This document shows, piece by piece, positions 57,547 through 64,000 of a stretch of DNA of 64,000 nucleotides. Position numbers and translations under genes: made by a program. Where the stretch lies: NCBI GenBank assembly GCA_016720565.1, contig JADKKJ010000011.1:744001-808000 (forward strand), given 5' to 3'. Position 1 is the stretch's first letter. Every line of letters starts with the position of its first letter. The stretch comes from Chitinophagaceae bacterium. Lineage in GTDB: Bacteria; Bacteroidota; Bacteroidia; Chitinophagales; Chitinophagaceae. The notes under the pieces were generated by a model. The model was given only the letters and a program-made list of their open reading frames with translations. It was not told the DNA's origin and did no database searches.

Positions 57547-59766
57547 TTATTTCATCCTGAGCACGACCACCCCATGCGGTGGAACCATAGCCCGGTAATT
57601 GGTGAAATACCCCAATTCTTTTTGCCTCCAGCAATCACGAAGTGAGAAGCCGGGGGCTTTTATTTTAAGCTCCTTTACAGGAACAGCGATCCCGGTATAA
57701 TTTTCTCCCAGGTTAAAAAGTCCAAGGGCCCTGCTTCCATCGCTTAATTCTTTTGCCCAAACCTGCGTATTCCCAACGGTTAATACCAGCTTCGCCTGAT
57801 TTCCAAGCGGGTCCTGGTTTATTTCGATCATTTCATCGTTGGTCAAAAGGCCAAGGGTAAAATCATCCAGCCGACTAATATCACAACCTATGAGCAAAGG
57901 AGAAGAGAGCAGGCACCACAGACTGATATGGGTGTATTGTTCATCAACAGTCAATCTCGTTGGGTGAAGGCGAGGACCCCAACCCACTTCCCCAACGATC
58001 AGCATGTCCGGATCATTCCATCTTCCGGGTTGGGCATAGGGCGACATTTTATTTTGTGCGAAGCCGATCCCCTTAAGGCTTTCCCAACTATCTTCAATAT
58101 CGCCGGTGGTACGCCAGCTGTTTCCATCTACCAGGTTCCCCCATTTCCAAACATCACGCATTCCATACTGGCAAAGACTATACACAATATCGCGCGACTG
58201 TGAACGAAGCGCTTTTTGCATCACCATATAGGGTTTCATATAAGACGCTAGCGAGGTGTCTTTTTCCTGCTGGTGAACAGTTCCATAGCTGCACCAATCG
58301 TATTTCAAATAATCTATTCCCCATCCCGCATAGGTGGTCGCATCCTGCAGTTCGTGTTTATAAGAACCTAAATAACCACCGCAGGTAAGTGTTCCCGGCG
58401 AAGAATAGATACCAAATTTCAACCCGCGGTCATGAAGCCAGTTACCAAGGCCTTTCATATCCGGGAATTTGGAATTGGTGACGATCTCTCCGTTTTTTCC
58501 CCTGACGGAATCTTCCCAGCCATCATCAATGTTCATATAATTCCAGCCATGATCGGCAAGACCCTTATCCATCAGCGCCTGCGCGGAGCTGCGAAGTTTT
58601 TCCTCACTAACACTAAGCCCCCAGCAATTCCAGGAATTCCAACCCATGGGCGGAGTTAATGCGATCAGGCTGCCACAACGAATGGTCAACTCTTTTTTCG
58701 ATTCACCAAGATCATTTTTTACGGAAAGCAAAACCTTTGTTTCGCCCGCAGTTTTTATTTCCCCGCGAATAATACCGGTGGCATTTTCAATGGTTAATCC
58801 ATCGGGAAGACCAGCAGCTGAATACAGCAATGGTTTTTTACCTGTGGCCGCGATCTTATAAAGAAAAGGAGAACCCGGCCGTACACCATAAACAGCTGCT
58901 CCATTTATACGGGGAGAGGATGTAGGATGCGGGGTAAGAATATAGGGATTGACTTTTTTTAATTCGATCTTTTTCCTGGTATTCTCTTCTATAAAACTTG
59001 CAGAAAGCTCTATCCGGCTGTCAGGAAAATTTTTCATATTAAATTCCTGTTCCATGCCCGGTTCTATCATTACAGGGGCTACCAAAAGATCAACTACTTC
59101 CATTTTTGAACCAAGAAGCGTTTGGATCGTAGCCTTGATGGTTCCCCTTACAAGCTGTCCCGATGCATTATGTATCAATATAGCCGAACCCTCTTCACGG
59201 GTTTTTCCAAACTCAACATTCATGGTCACCGCGTCCACCAGGTCCATCATATTTATATAAGGCACGGCGGAAAAAATTCCTCCCAGGCCACCACCATCAT
59301 ACACACGTACAGAAATAAGATTTTCTTTGTCCCATAAAAGCAGCGGGTCATTTGTAGAAAGGTGTATCTCCCGAGGCCTGCTCCAGGTGGTAATATATCC
59401 GTCTTTGTCGGAAGGAAAAGAACCGTTTTTGCTGATCAGGCTACCGTTCAGGTAGATCTCATCGGCGTCGTCGATCTTTGCAAGAAAAATGCGAAGGGAG
59501 TCTTTCCAGAAAGAAGCATTCTTCAGTGAGCTGTTCAGCCTGAAATGAAAACGATACCAGGCAAAGCCATCATAACCGGCAAAACCCTGGTGATCCCAGT
59601 TGTCGTTGCTTTTTATTTTAATCCAATCCTTATCGTTATAGGAAGTGGTGGACCAGGAAACATCATCTCCGGTTTTGAATTTTGCAGTCGCGAGGTCGAT
59701 CCGGTTTACCTGTGCCCTGGCTGCCAGCGAAATGGCGAGCAGTAAGCACAACAGGAATTTATGCAT
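57547..59766 (-). CDS. Exported GH27 alpha-galactosidase with N-terminal jelly-roll and Ig-like domains
   Basis: A glycosidase of 739 residues. After a signal peptide (1-18) come a galactose-binding-like jelly roll (about 20-175, with GFAWYRFHFRLNSSLK), an all-beta region (about 180-275), a He_PIG-type Ig domain (about 283-363, with SPFLYKIAATGKKPLLYSAAG) and the GH27 barrel (about 368-739). The barrel starts TPPMGWNSWNCWG; the nucleophile is D490 in YLKYDWCS, and the acid/base is in the WNDPDM motif at 583-588. It releases terminal alpha-galactose, for example from galactomannan, in the periplasm or outside. It lies three bases after the dehydrogenase gene and is probably co-transcribed with it. 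Confidence 0.9.
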   Translation of the reverse strand: MHKFLLCLLLAISLAARAQVNRIDLATAKFKTGDDVSWSTTSYNDKDWIKIKSNDNWDHQGFAGYDGFAWYRFHFRLNSSLKNASFWKDSLRIFLAKIDDADEIYLNGSLISKNGSFPSDKDGYITTWSRPREIHLSTNDPLLLWDKENLISVRVYDGGGLGGIFSAVPYINMMDLVDAVTMNVEFGKTREEGSAILIHNASGQLVRGTIKATIQTLLGSKMEVVDLLVAPVMIEPGMEQEFNMKNFPDSRIELSASFIEENTRKKIELKKVNPYILTPHPTSSPRINGAAVYGVRPGSPFLYKIAATGKKPLLYSAAGLPDGLTIENATGIIRGEIKTAGETKVLLSVKNDLGESKKELTIRCGSLIALTPPMGWNSWNCWGLSVSEEKLRSSAQALMDKGLADHGWNYMNIDDGWEDSVRGKNGEIVTNSKFPDMKGLGNWLHDRGLKFGIYSSPGTLTCGGYLGSYKHELQDATTYAGWGIDYLKYDWCSYGTVHQQEKDTSLASYMKPYMVMQKALRSQSRDIVYSLCQYGMRDVWKWGNLVDGNSWRTTGDIEDSWESLKGIGFAQNKMSPYAQPGRWNDPDMLIVGEVGWGPRLHPTRLTVDEQYTHISLWCLLSSPLLIGCDISRLDDFTLGLLTNDEMIEINQDPLGNQAKLVLTVGNTQVWAKELSDGSRALGLFNLGENYTGIAVPVKELKIKAPGFSLRDCWRQKELGYFTNYRAMVPPHGVVVLRMK

Positions 59767-59769
59767 TCA

Positions 59770-60852
59770 TCATAATTTTTCGAAAAGCGCGCGCAGCTTA
59801 CTGCGGGTCATGATCTTCTCCCAGTCTTTTCCAAGTGCATTTTCCCATAAAGGCTTCATGCCGATGGACACATTGATCATGGTCTCAAATTGTTCCTCAC
59901 TAAGACCAGCGCAAAGCCCCTTTGGTATTTCGATCTGGTTTTTCTCCACCATGAATTTGAATTCTTTAACGGCCTCGGGATAATAATCTTCCAGGTGATT
60001 CATCACAATGCAATTTCCGATGCCATGTTTGGTGCCCAACAGGTAACCAAGTCCATAGCTAACTGCATGCGCCACCCCAACCTGGGAATAGGCAATGCTC
60101 ATGCCGCCGGCATAGGAAGCCATCATTAGCTGGTCATCACATTCTTCATCCCAACTATTTTTCTGTACAAACACTTTGCGACAAAGCTCAAGCGCCTTCT
60201 CTCCATAGCTCTTGCTGAATTCATTGAGATAAGTGCCTTCAAGACTTTCAATGCAATGGATATAACAATCCATGCCGGTATAGAAACGTTGGTTATGCGG
60301 AGCGTTTGCTGTAAGCGTAGGATCAAGAACGATCTGGTCGAAAGGAGTGAAGTCTGAGTTCATTCCCAGTTTTTTGGTAGGACCGGTCAATACGCAGGTG
60401 CGACTAACTTCAGCACCGGTTCCACTGAGTGTGGGAACACCCACTTTATATACGCCCGGTTTTTTTACCAGGTCCCAGCCCTGGTAATCGGCGGATGAAC
60501 CTTCATTGTTCATCATCAATGCAACGGCTTTGGCAAGATCCATAGCTGAACCGCCACCAATACCAATAACACCGCTTACATTTCCGAATGCTGATTTGAG
60601 TTCGGCCGCAATTTTATCTACGTAAGAGGTTTTGGGTTCCAGCGTAACGTCCACAAAAATGATCTTGTCATTATTAATGGCAGGGATGCGGTTGGTTAGC
60701 CATTTGCCATTTTCATTGGCAAAAAAATGATCTACCAGGAAGACCATAGGAAGCGATGGCTGGCGATGGGGGGCAATGATCTCTTCCAATTGGTCGAAAC
60801 TTCCCCGTCCATAGACGACATAATCGACCATTTTAAAATTGCGGAATTTCAT
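59770..60852 (-). CDS. Iron-containing alcohol dehydrogenase family protein, KdnB-like
   Basis: A group III metal-dependent dehydrogenase of 360 residues. The nucleotide-binding region has GVIGIGGGSAMDLAKAVAL (about 95-113), and the metal ligands are in GMDCYIHCIESL (Asp, His), AHAVSYGLGYLLGTKHG (His, His). Its opening MKFRNFKMVDYVVYGRGSFDQL resembles, from memory, KdnB, the Kdo 8-oxidase that with KdnA turns Kdo into 8-amino-3,8-dideoxy-Kdo in Shewanella. No KdnA-type aminotransferase is next to it, so the function is unproven; another alcohol or aldehyde is possible. A TACCTTCG -7 box at 60865-60858 is five bases before the ATG. Confidence 0.8.
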   Translation of the reverse strand: MKFRNFKMVDYVVYGRGSFDQLEEIIAPHRQPSLPMVFLVDHFFANENGKWLTNRIPAINNDKIIFVDVTLEPKTSYVDKIAAELKSAFGNVSGVIGIGGGSAMDLAKAVALMMNNEGSSADYQGWDLVKKPGVYKVGVPTLSGTGAEVSRTCVLTGPTKKLGMNSDFTPFDQIVLDPTLTANAPHNQRFYTGMDCYIHCIESLEGTYLNEFSKSYGEKALELCRKVFVQKNSWDEECDDQLMMASYAGGMSIAYSQVGVAHAVSYGLGYLLGTKHGIGNCIVMNHLEDYYPEAVKEFKFMVEKNQIEIPKGLCAGLSEEQFETMINVSIGMKPLWENALGKDWEKIMTRSKLRALFEKL

Positions 60853-60857
60853 AGTTG

Positions 60858-60865
60858 CGAAGGTA
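60858..60865 (-). promoter_or_regulatory. Promoter -7 box of the KdnB-like gene (TACCTTCG)
   Basis: One-mismatch TAnnTTTG on the minus strand, five bases before the ATG at 60852, again implying a leaderless message. Confidence 0.45.
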
Positions 60866-60913
60866 AGGAATGAATATACTTTGTTGTAGTTACCAGTGGG
60901 TTATGAGCGGATC

Positions 60914-61231
60914 TCAGCTCTTTGTTTTTATTTTATTTAAAAGATCATCCAGGTTATTGAACCGGTTCTCCCACAACTGACGGAAGGGGTCCAGCCAATC
61001 TGAGATCTCCTTCATTTTCCGGGCGTTCAGATGGTAGTGGATCTCGCGGCCGGAGCGGTCCTGTTTCAGCAGCTGGCATTCGGAAAGCACCTTTATATGC
61101 TTGGAAACCGCCTGCCGGGACATAGAGAAGTGTTCAGCTAAAGCATTGGGAGTCATTGTCTGAATGGCGATCAGGCTGATGATCGCTCTTCGGGTGGGGT
61201 CGGCGATGGCCTGGAAGGGATCTCGTCTCAT
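60914..61231 (-). CDS. ArsR/SmtB family transcriptional regulator
   Basis: A 105-residue winged-helix repressor. The HTH is NALAEHFSMSRQAVSKHIKVLSECQLL (about 30-56), with the wing RSGREIHYHLN after it. The metal-binding cysteines of ArsR, SmtB and CadC (such as ELCVCDL) are missing, so it probably senses something else or acts without a ligand; this subgroup often accompanies SRPBCC or VOC genes. Two palindromes of the form GCAAC-N6-GTTGC directly upstream are strong candidate operators, which suggests autoregulation. It is downstream of the VOC gene on the same strand. Confidence 0.9.
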   Translation of the reverse strand: MRRDPFQAIADPTRRAIISLIAIQTMTPNALAEHFSMSRQAVSKHIKVLSECQLLKQDRSGREIHYHLNARKMKEISDWLDPFRQLWENRFNNLDDLLNKIKTKS

Positions 61232-61243
61232 TTTATATAATTT

Positions 61244-61259
61244 GCAACTTTATGGTTGC
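61244..61259 (-). promoter_or_regulatory. ArsR operator candidate 1 (GCAAC-N6-GTTGC)
   Basis: GCAACTTTATGGTTGC is a 16-base dyad with perfect 5-base arms, 13 bases before the arsR ATG. A TAATTTAG at 61266-61259 next to it could be the -7 box of arsR. Confidence 0.7.
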
Positions 61260-61267
61260 TAAATTAC

Positions 61268-61283
61268 GCAACAATTTAGTTGC
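61268..61283 (-). promoter_or_regulatory. ArsR operator candidate 2 (GCAAC-N6-GTTGC)
   Basis: GCAACAATTTAGTTGC has the same arms and spacing as the first site; the centres are 24 bases apart. The two sites bracket the likely arsR promoter, so bound repressor would block it. Confidence 0.7.
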
Positions 61284-61312
61284 ATAAATTGAAATCTTAA
61301 TAAAAATCGGGA

Positions 61313-62197
61313 TTAATTGCCTGCATATGCCGACCTGAGCAGGGCAAGATCAAATTTTCTCATTTGCAGCATTGCCTGGAAAGCCCTCCTGGAACCTTCT
61401 TTGTCCGCACCCCCCATCATTTTACCCATATCGGCGGGGGTTACCTGCCAGGAAACGCCAAAACGATCTTTTAGCCAGCCGCAATAGCTTTCTTCACCCC
61501 CGTTGCCGCTAAGGCTGTTCCAGTAATGGTCGATCTGATCCTGTTCATCGCAGGTGATCATAAAAGAGATGGATTCATTGAAATCAAAATGGTGTGGCAT
61601 ATGGCTTCCCATGCAGTTCATGATATTGCCATTGATCTTTATCTGTGAGAACATAATGGATCCTTCGGGCATATTGAAGCTGGGAGGAAAAGGATATTCC
61701 ATTAGTATGCGGGAGTCCGGAAAAACAGCCGTGTAAAGATCGATCGCTTCTTTAACGCGACCACCCTTTTCATTCGCGAACATCAATGCCGGTACGATCT
61801 TTTGTTCCGTTTTAATATCATCAATATCCAGTTGCCAGGAGATGCCATATTTATCCTGTACCCAGGCGTATTTACTTGTCCAGTCATATTTATCCAACGG
61901 CATCATGACCGTACCGCCTTCGCAAAGTTTTGCGTAAAGCCGATCTATTTTTTCTTCGGAACCACAATACACAAAAAACGAAACAGCCTGGTTGAAAGGA
62001 GAGCGGGGCCCCGCATTCATGGCCAGGAAGGGCGACCCCCAGAGTTCAAAGCTGATCACATCCATCAACCCGAACGGCGCATTTACCTTATTATGATCTA
62101 TTATCCTGGAGTTTTCAAAAAGAGAGAGATAGAAATTCACCGGTTCCGCTGCTTCTTTTTCGAACCAGAGATGCGGAGTAAGTTGATCGTTGGTCAT
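61313..62197 (-). CDS. Tandem VOC (PhnB-like) domain protein
   Basis: A 294-residue protein with two copies of the PhnB-type VOC domain (about 1-130 and 133-270). Each has the beginning QLTPHLWFEKEAAEPVNFYLSLF / KIVPALMFANEKGGRVKEAIDLYTAVF, the central GMHMPHHF or FLAMNAGP strand, and the YGISWQL / FGVSWQVTPADM ending. Some relatives are annotated as 3-demethylubiquinone methyltransferases, but there is no AdoMet-binding motif here, so that name would be wrong. The role is unknown; glyoxalase- or dioxygenase-like chemistry is possible. Gene order SulP, VOC, arsR on one strand suggests co-transcription with arsR at most. Confidence 0.85.
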   Translation of the reverse strand: MTNDQLTPHLWFEKEAAEPVNFYLSLFENSRIIDHNKVNAPFGLMDVISFELWGSPFLAMNAGPRSPFNQAVSFFVYCGSEEKIDRLYAKLCEGGTVMMPLDKYDWTSKYAWVQDKYGISWQLDIDDIKTEQKIVPALMFANEKGGRVKEAIDLYTAVFPDSRILMEYPFPPSFNMPEGSIMFSQIKINGNIMNCMGSHMPHHFDFNESISFMITCDEQDQIDHYWNSLSGNGGEESYCGWLKDRFGVSWQVTPADMGKMMGGADKEGSRRAFQAMLQMRKFDLALLRSAYAGN

Positions 62198-62215
62198 GAA
62201 AACGCTTTTCTAAAA

Positions 62216-63766
62216 TTAGTGAACTGCGGTCACATTAACCTTCTCAATGCCTTTCAATATAAGATTGATATGGCGGTCTTTTGCCTTGGTCTCATATTCT
62301 GAAATGATCTCAAGTATATCATAATCTATAAAGGTGCATTCGCTTCCATCAATGGTTAACACACTGTCGTCCGGCACTTCGTCCAGAATTTTTTGAAGAT
62401 TTACCTTATTCAAAAACGTAACATTCGTATTTAAACGGATAAGAAAAGTATCCACGCCATCCACTATGGTCTCCGTTATCTTATACTGTATCTGGAAATT
62501 ATTTCTAACCATCAGGTAAAAAGATATCAGCAAACCAATACTCACGCCGATCAGAAGGTCGGTCGCCAATATTACCAGGATTGTAAATATGAAAGGCAGG
62601 AATTGTTTCCATCCCAGTCCCCACATGTTTTTAAAAAGCTTTGGTTTGGTCAGATTATATCCTGTGATCATCAGTATGGCCGCCAAAGAGGCATAGGGAA
62701 TGCGATTCAATAAGAAGGGAATAAAAACAACAGCCAGTAATAAAAACAAGGCGTGGGTAATGGCCGATAATTTTGTCCTTGCCCCCGCGTCCACATTGGC
62801 GGCCCCCCTTACCACAACGGCCGTCATTGGAATGGCACCCACCAAACCAGATATCATATTACCAATTCCCTGTGCCACCAATTCGCGATTCACCGGGGTG
62901 ATGCGATTGTGGCGGTCCAGTTTATCAACGGCCTCAATACAAAGAAGTGTCTCAAGAGTAGCAAGCAAACCGATGATCAAACCATCTTTCCAGATATCAG
63001 CACGGGTTAATAACTGTCGAATATCCGGCAAATGGATGTCCGCAAAAATATTATCAGGGATATTGACCAGTTGCGTAGGTTTTAACGCTGCACCCGCGGC
63101 ATACCTTGCATAGATCATATTCGCAAAAATGCCAAACAACACTACCAGTAATGGCGCGGGAAGTATCCTGAACTTTTTCGCCGAAGGCAATTGAAGAAGT
63201 ATCAGTATCAGCAATGAGCCCAGTGAAATAATGATAGCGCCGCGGCTGATATGATGATTGAGATCGCTGAGGTGACTAAAAACATTTTCATTACTGAATA
63301 AGCCCAGGAACCCGCTGGTCCAGAAATTAGGTTGGTCATAACCCAGGGCCAGCGGTATCTGTTTTGATAACAAGAGAATACCAATGGCAGCCAGCATGCC
63401 TTTTATCACGGCCGATGGAAAATAGTGGGCGATCGTACCCAGCTTGAGCAGTCCAAGCAGTAATTGAAATAAACCAGCCACCACTACCGCCAGCAGGAAA
63501 ATCCTGAAATCTCCCAAAGAAACAATGGAGGCGGCCACGATCGTGCTAAGTCCGGCTGCAGGACCAGAGACCGCCAACTGAGAGCCGCTAATAAAACCGA
63601 CCACCAATCCCCCAATGATACCCGATAGAATGCCGGAATAAAGAGGAGCGCCGGAGGCCAGGGCAATACCAAGGCATAGGGGAAGCGCCACCAGGAAGAC
63701 AGAAATGCCCGCAGGAAGATCATAGCGAAGCCAGATCAGCCGATAATATTTGATGGTGCGCCTCAT
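62216..63766 (-). CDS. SulP family anion transporter with STAS domain
   Basis: An SLC26/SulP inner-membrane carrier of 516 residues. The opening YDLPAGISVFLVALPLCLGIALASGAPLY broken here, GSQLAVSGPAAGLSTIV and the GMISGLVGAIPMTAVVVRGAANVDAG-like segment are family signatures; about 12-14 helices end near residue 425, and a STAS domain (about 430-516, with VLTIDGSECTFIDYDILEII) closes the protein. Relatives carry sulfate or bicarbonate; this subgroup is often linked to carbonic anhydrase, which I do not see here. A TACCTTTG -7 box is at 63793-63786, 19 bases before the ATG. Confidence 0.9.
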   Translation of the reverse strand: MRRTIKYYRLIWLRYDLPAGISVFLVALPLCLGIALASGAPLYSGILSGIIGGLVVGFISGSQLAVSGPAAGLSTIVAASIVSLGDFRIFLLAVVVAGLFQLLLGLLKLGTIAHYFPSAVIKGMLAAIGILLLSKQIPLALGYDQPNFWTSGFLGLFSNENVFSHLSDLNHHISRGAIIISLGSLLILILLQLPSAKKFRILPAPLLVVLFGIFANMIYARYAAGAALKPTQLVNIPDNIFADIHLPDIRQLLTRADIWKDGLIIGLLATLETLLCIEAVDKLDRHNRITPVNRELVAQGIGNMISGLVGAIPMTAVVVRGAANVDAGARTKLSAITHALFLLLAVVFIPFLLNRIPYASLAAILMITGYNLTKPKLFKNMWGLGWKQFLPFIFTILVILATDLLIGVSIGLLISFYLMVRNNFQIQYKITETIVDGVDTFLIRLNTNVTFLNKVNLQKILDEVPDDSVLTIDGSECTFIDYDILEIISEYETKAKDRHINLILKGIEKVNVTAVH

Positions 63767-63785
63767 TGTGAAAGAATTTCTGGCG

Positions 63786-63793
63786 CAAAGGTA
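63786..63793 (-). promoter_or_regulatory. Promoter -7 box of the SulP gene (TACCTTTG)
   Basis: Perfect TAnnTTTG on the minus strand, 19 bases before the ATG at 63766, with a leader of about 12 bases. Confidence 0.5.
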
Positions 63794-63824
63794 AAAAATG
63801 CCCGAGAGATCTGCATGAGCAAGG

Positions 63825-64000
63825 TCAGGAACCGATCATTTTTAAACGCGCCTTCACCAGTTTCTTCACTATACCAACGGGGATCTTTTTGGTAATTGGA
63901 AATTGAACGGCGCCTTTGGAGAACTGGTAATTGGCCAGCTCTTGTTTTAAAGCCTCAATAGGACCAGAAGTGGGGTAAAAGCCAATATGATTTTTATACG
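63825..64000 (-). CDS. DUF1801 (YdhG-like) protein, C-terminal part, cut by the window edge
   Basis: The last 57 codons of a gene whose start lies beyond the window. The frame reads YKNHIGFYPTSGPIEALKQ, then ELANYQFSKGAVQFPITKK, then a basic helix with IVKKLVKARLKMIGS before a TGA at 63827-63825. The HIGFYP...KGAVQFP pattern is the C-terminal half of the DUF1801/YdhG family (frataxin-like fold; sometimes called iron chaperone). The function is uncertain. Confidence 0.78.
   Translation of the reverse strand, partial: YKNHIGFYPTSGPIEALKQELANYQFSKGAVQFPITKKIPVGIVKKLVKARLKMIGS

Noticed and set aside
61313..62197. Tandem VOC protein as a 3-demethylubiquinone methyltransferase
   Set aside because: There is no AdoMet-binding motif; the name in databases stems from an old mis-annotation of PhnB-like domains.

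Overview
The window looks like chromosomal DNA from a member of the Bacteroidota, most likely a Chitinophagaceae-like bacterium. The evidence is a T9SS type B (CHU_C) sorting domain, SprB-type and PKD repeats, the Bacteroidota-restricted IPExxxVDY and DUF2480 families, a GxxExxY protein, an S46 dipeptidyl peptidase, and many promoters with the Bacteroidota -7 box TAnnTTTG in place of an E. coli-type -10. Almost the whole window is coding, mostly housekeeping. I see no rRNA, tRNA, CRISPR array, transposase or prophage gene.

Layout. 0-9.9 kb: a triple-DUF4476 protein cut by the window edge, a Tat-exported M24 peptidase flanked by short repeats, the pseudouridine-degrading pair psuK-psuG, a zinc-ribbon protein, a short SSB, a GxxExxY protein with an inverted-repeat element in front, a PIF1-type helicase and a T9SS cargo protein. 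10.1-14.2 kb: a tightly coupled SET / ATP-grasp / ATP-grasp-SET operon followed by a transporter membrane domain without ATPase. 14.2-23.1 kb: mnmG with two parS-like palindromes, ybeY, feoA, nadD, chrA, an M20 peptidase coupled to a beta-lactamase-fold hydrolase, and feoB. 23.2-31.2 kb: M28-PDZ peptidase, IPExxxVDY protein and pterin dehydratase; then mnmH, a coiled-coil protein and selD (tRNA selenouridine synthesis); rho. 31.4-44.9 kb: asnS, recQ, kdsD, manC, a secreted TPR-CHAT protein, a 3'-5' exonuclease, RidA, an MmcQ/YjbR protein, a large secreted unknown and a tocopherol-cyclase-like protein. 45-50.4 kb: aminotransferase, DMT transporter, GT39 mannosyltransferase-like protein, a secreted unknown, nadA. 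50.4-51 kb: a 574-base gene-free AT-rich region with many DnaA-box-like sites, a candidate oriC. 51-64 kb: S46 peptidase, PpiD-like foldase, DUF2480, corA, a YXWGXW-type protein, GH27 alpha-galactosidase, a KdnB-like iron dehydrogenase, arsR with two palindromic operators, a VOC protein, a SulP transporter and the end of a DUF1801 gene.

How the genes work together. nadA and nadD belong to NAD synthesis; mnmG, mnmH and selD to wobble-uridine modification; feoA and feoB to ferrous iron uptake; kdsD, manC, GT39 and possibly the KdnB-like protein to envelope sugars; and the many exported peptidases and glycosidases to a polymer-degrading life style. The most original content is the SET/ATP-grasp operon, for which I know no described function, and the candidate replication origin with nearby parS-like sites.

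Several start codons were chosen by reading the TAnnTTTG box: the longest open frames of mnmG and feoB begin with a TTG that is part of the promoter, so the true start lies downstream.
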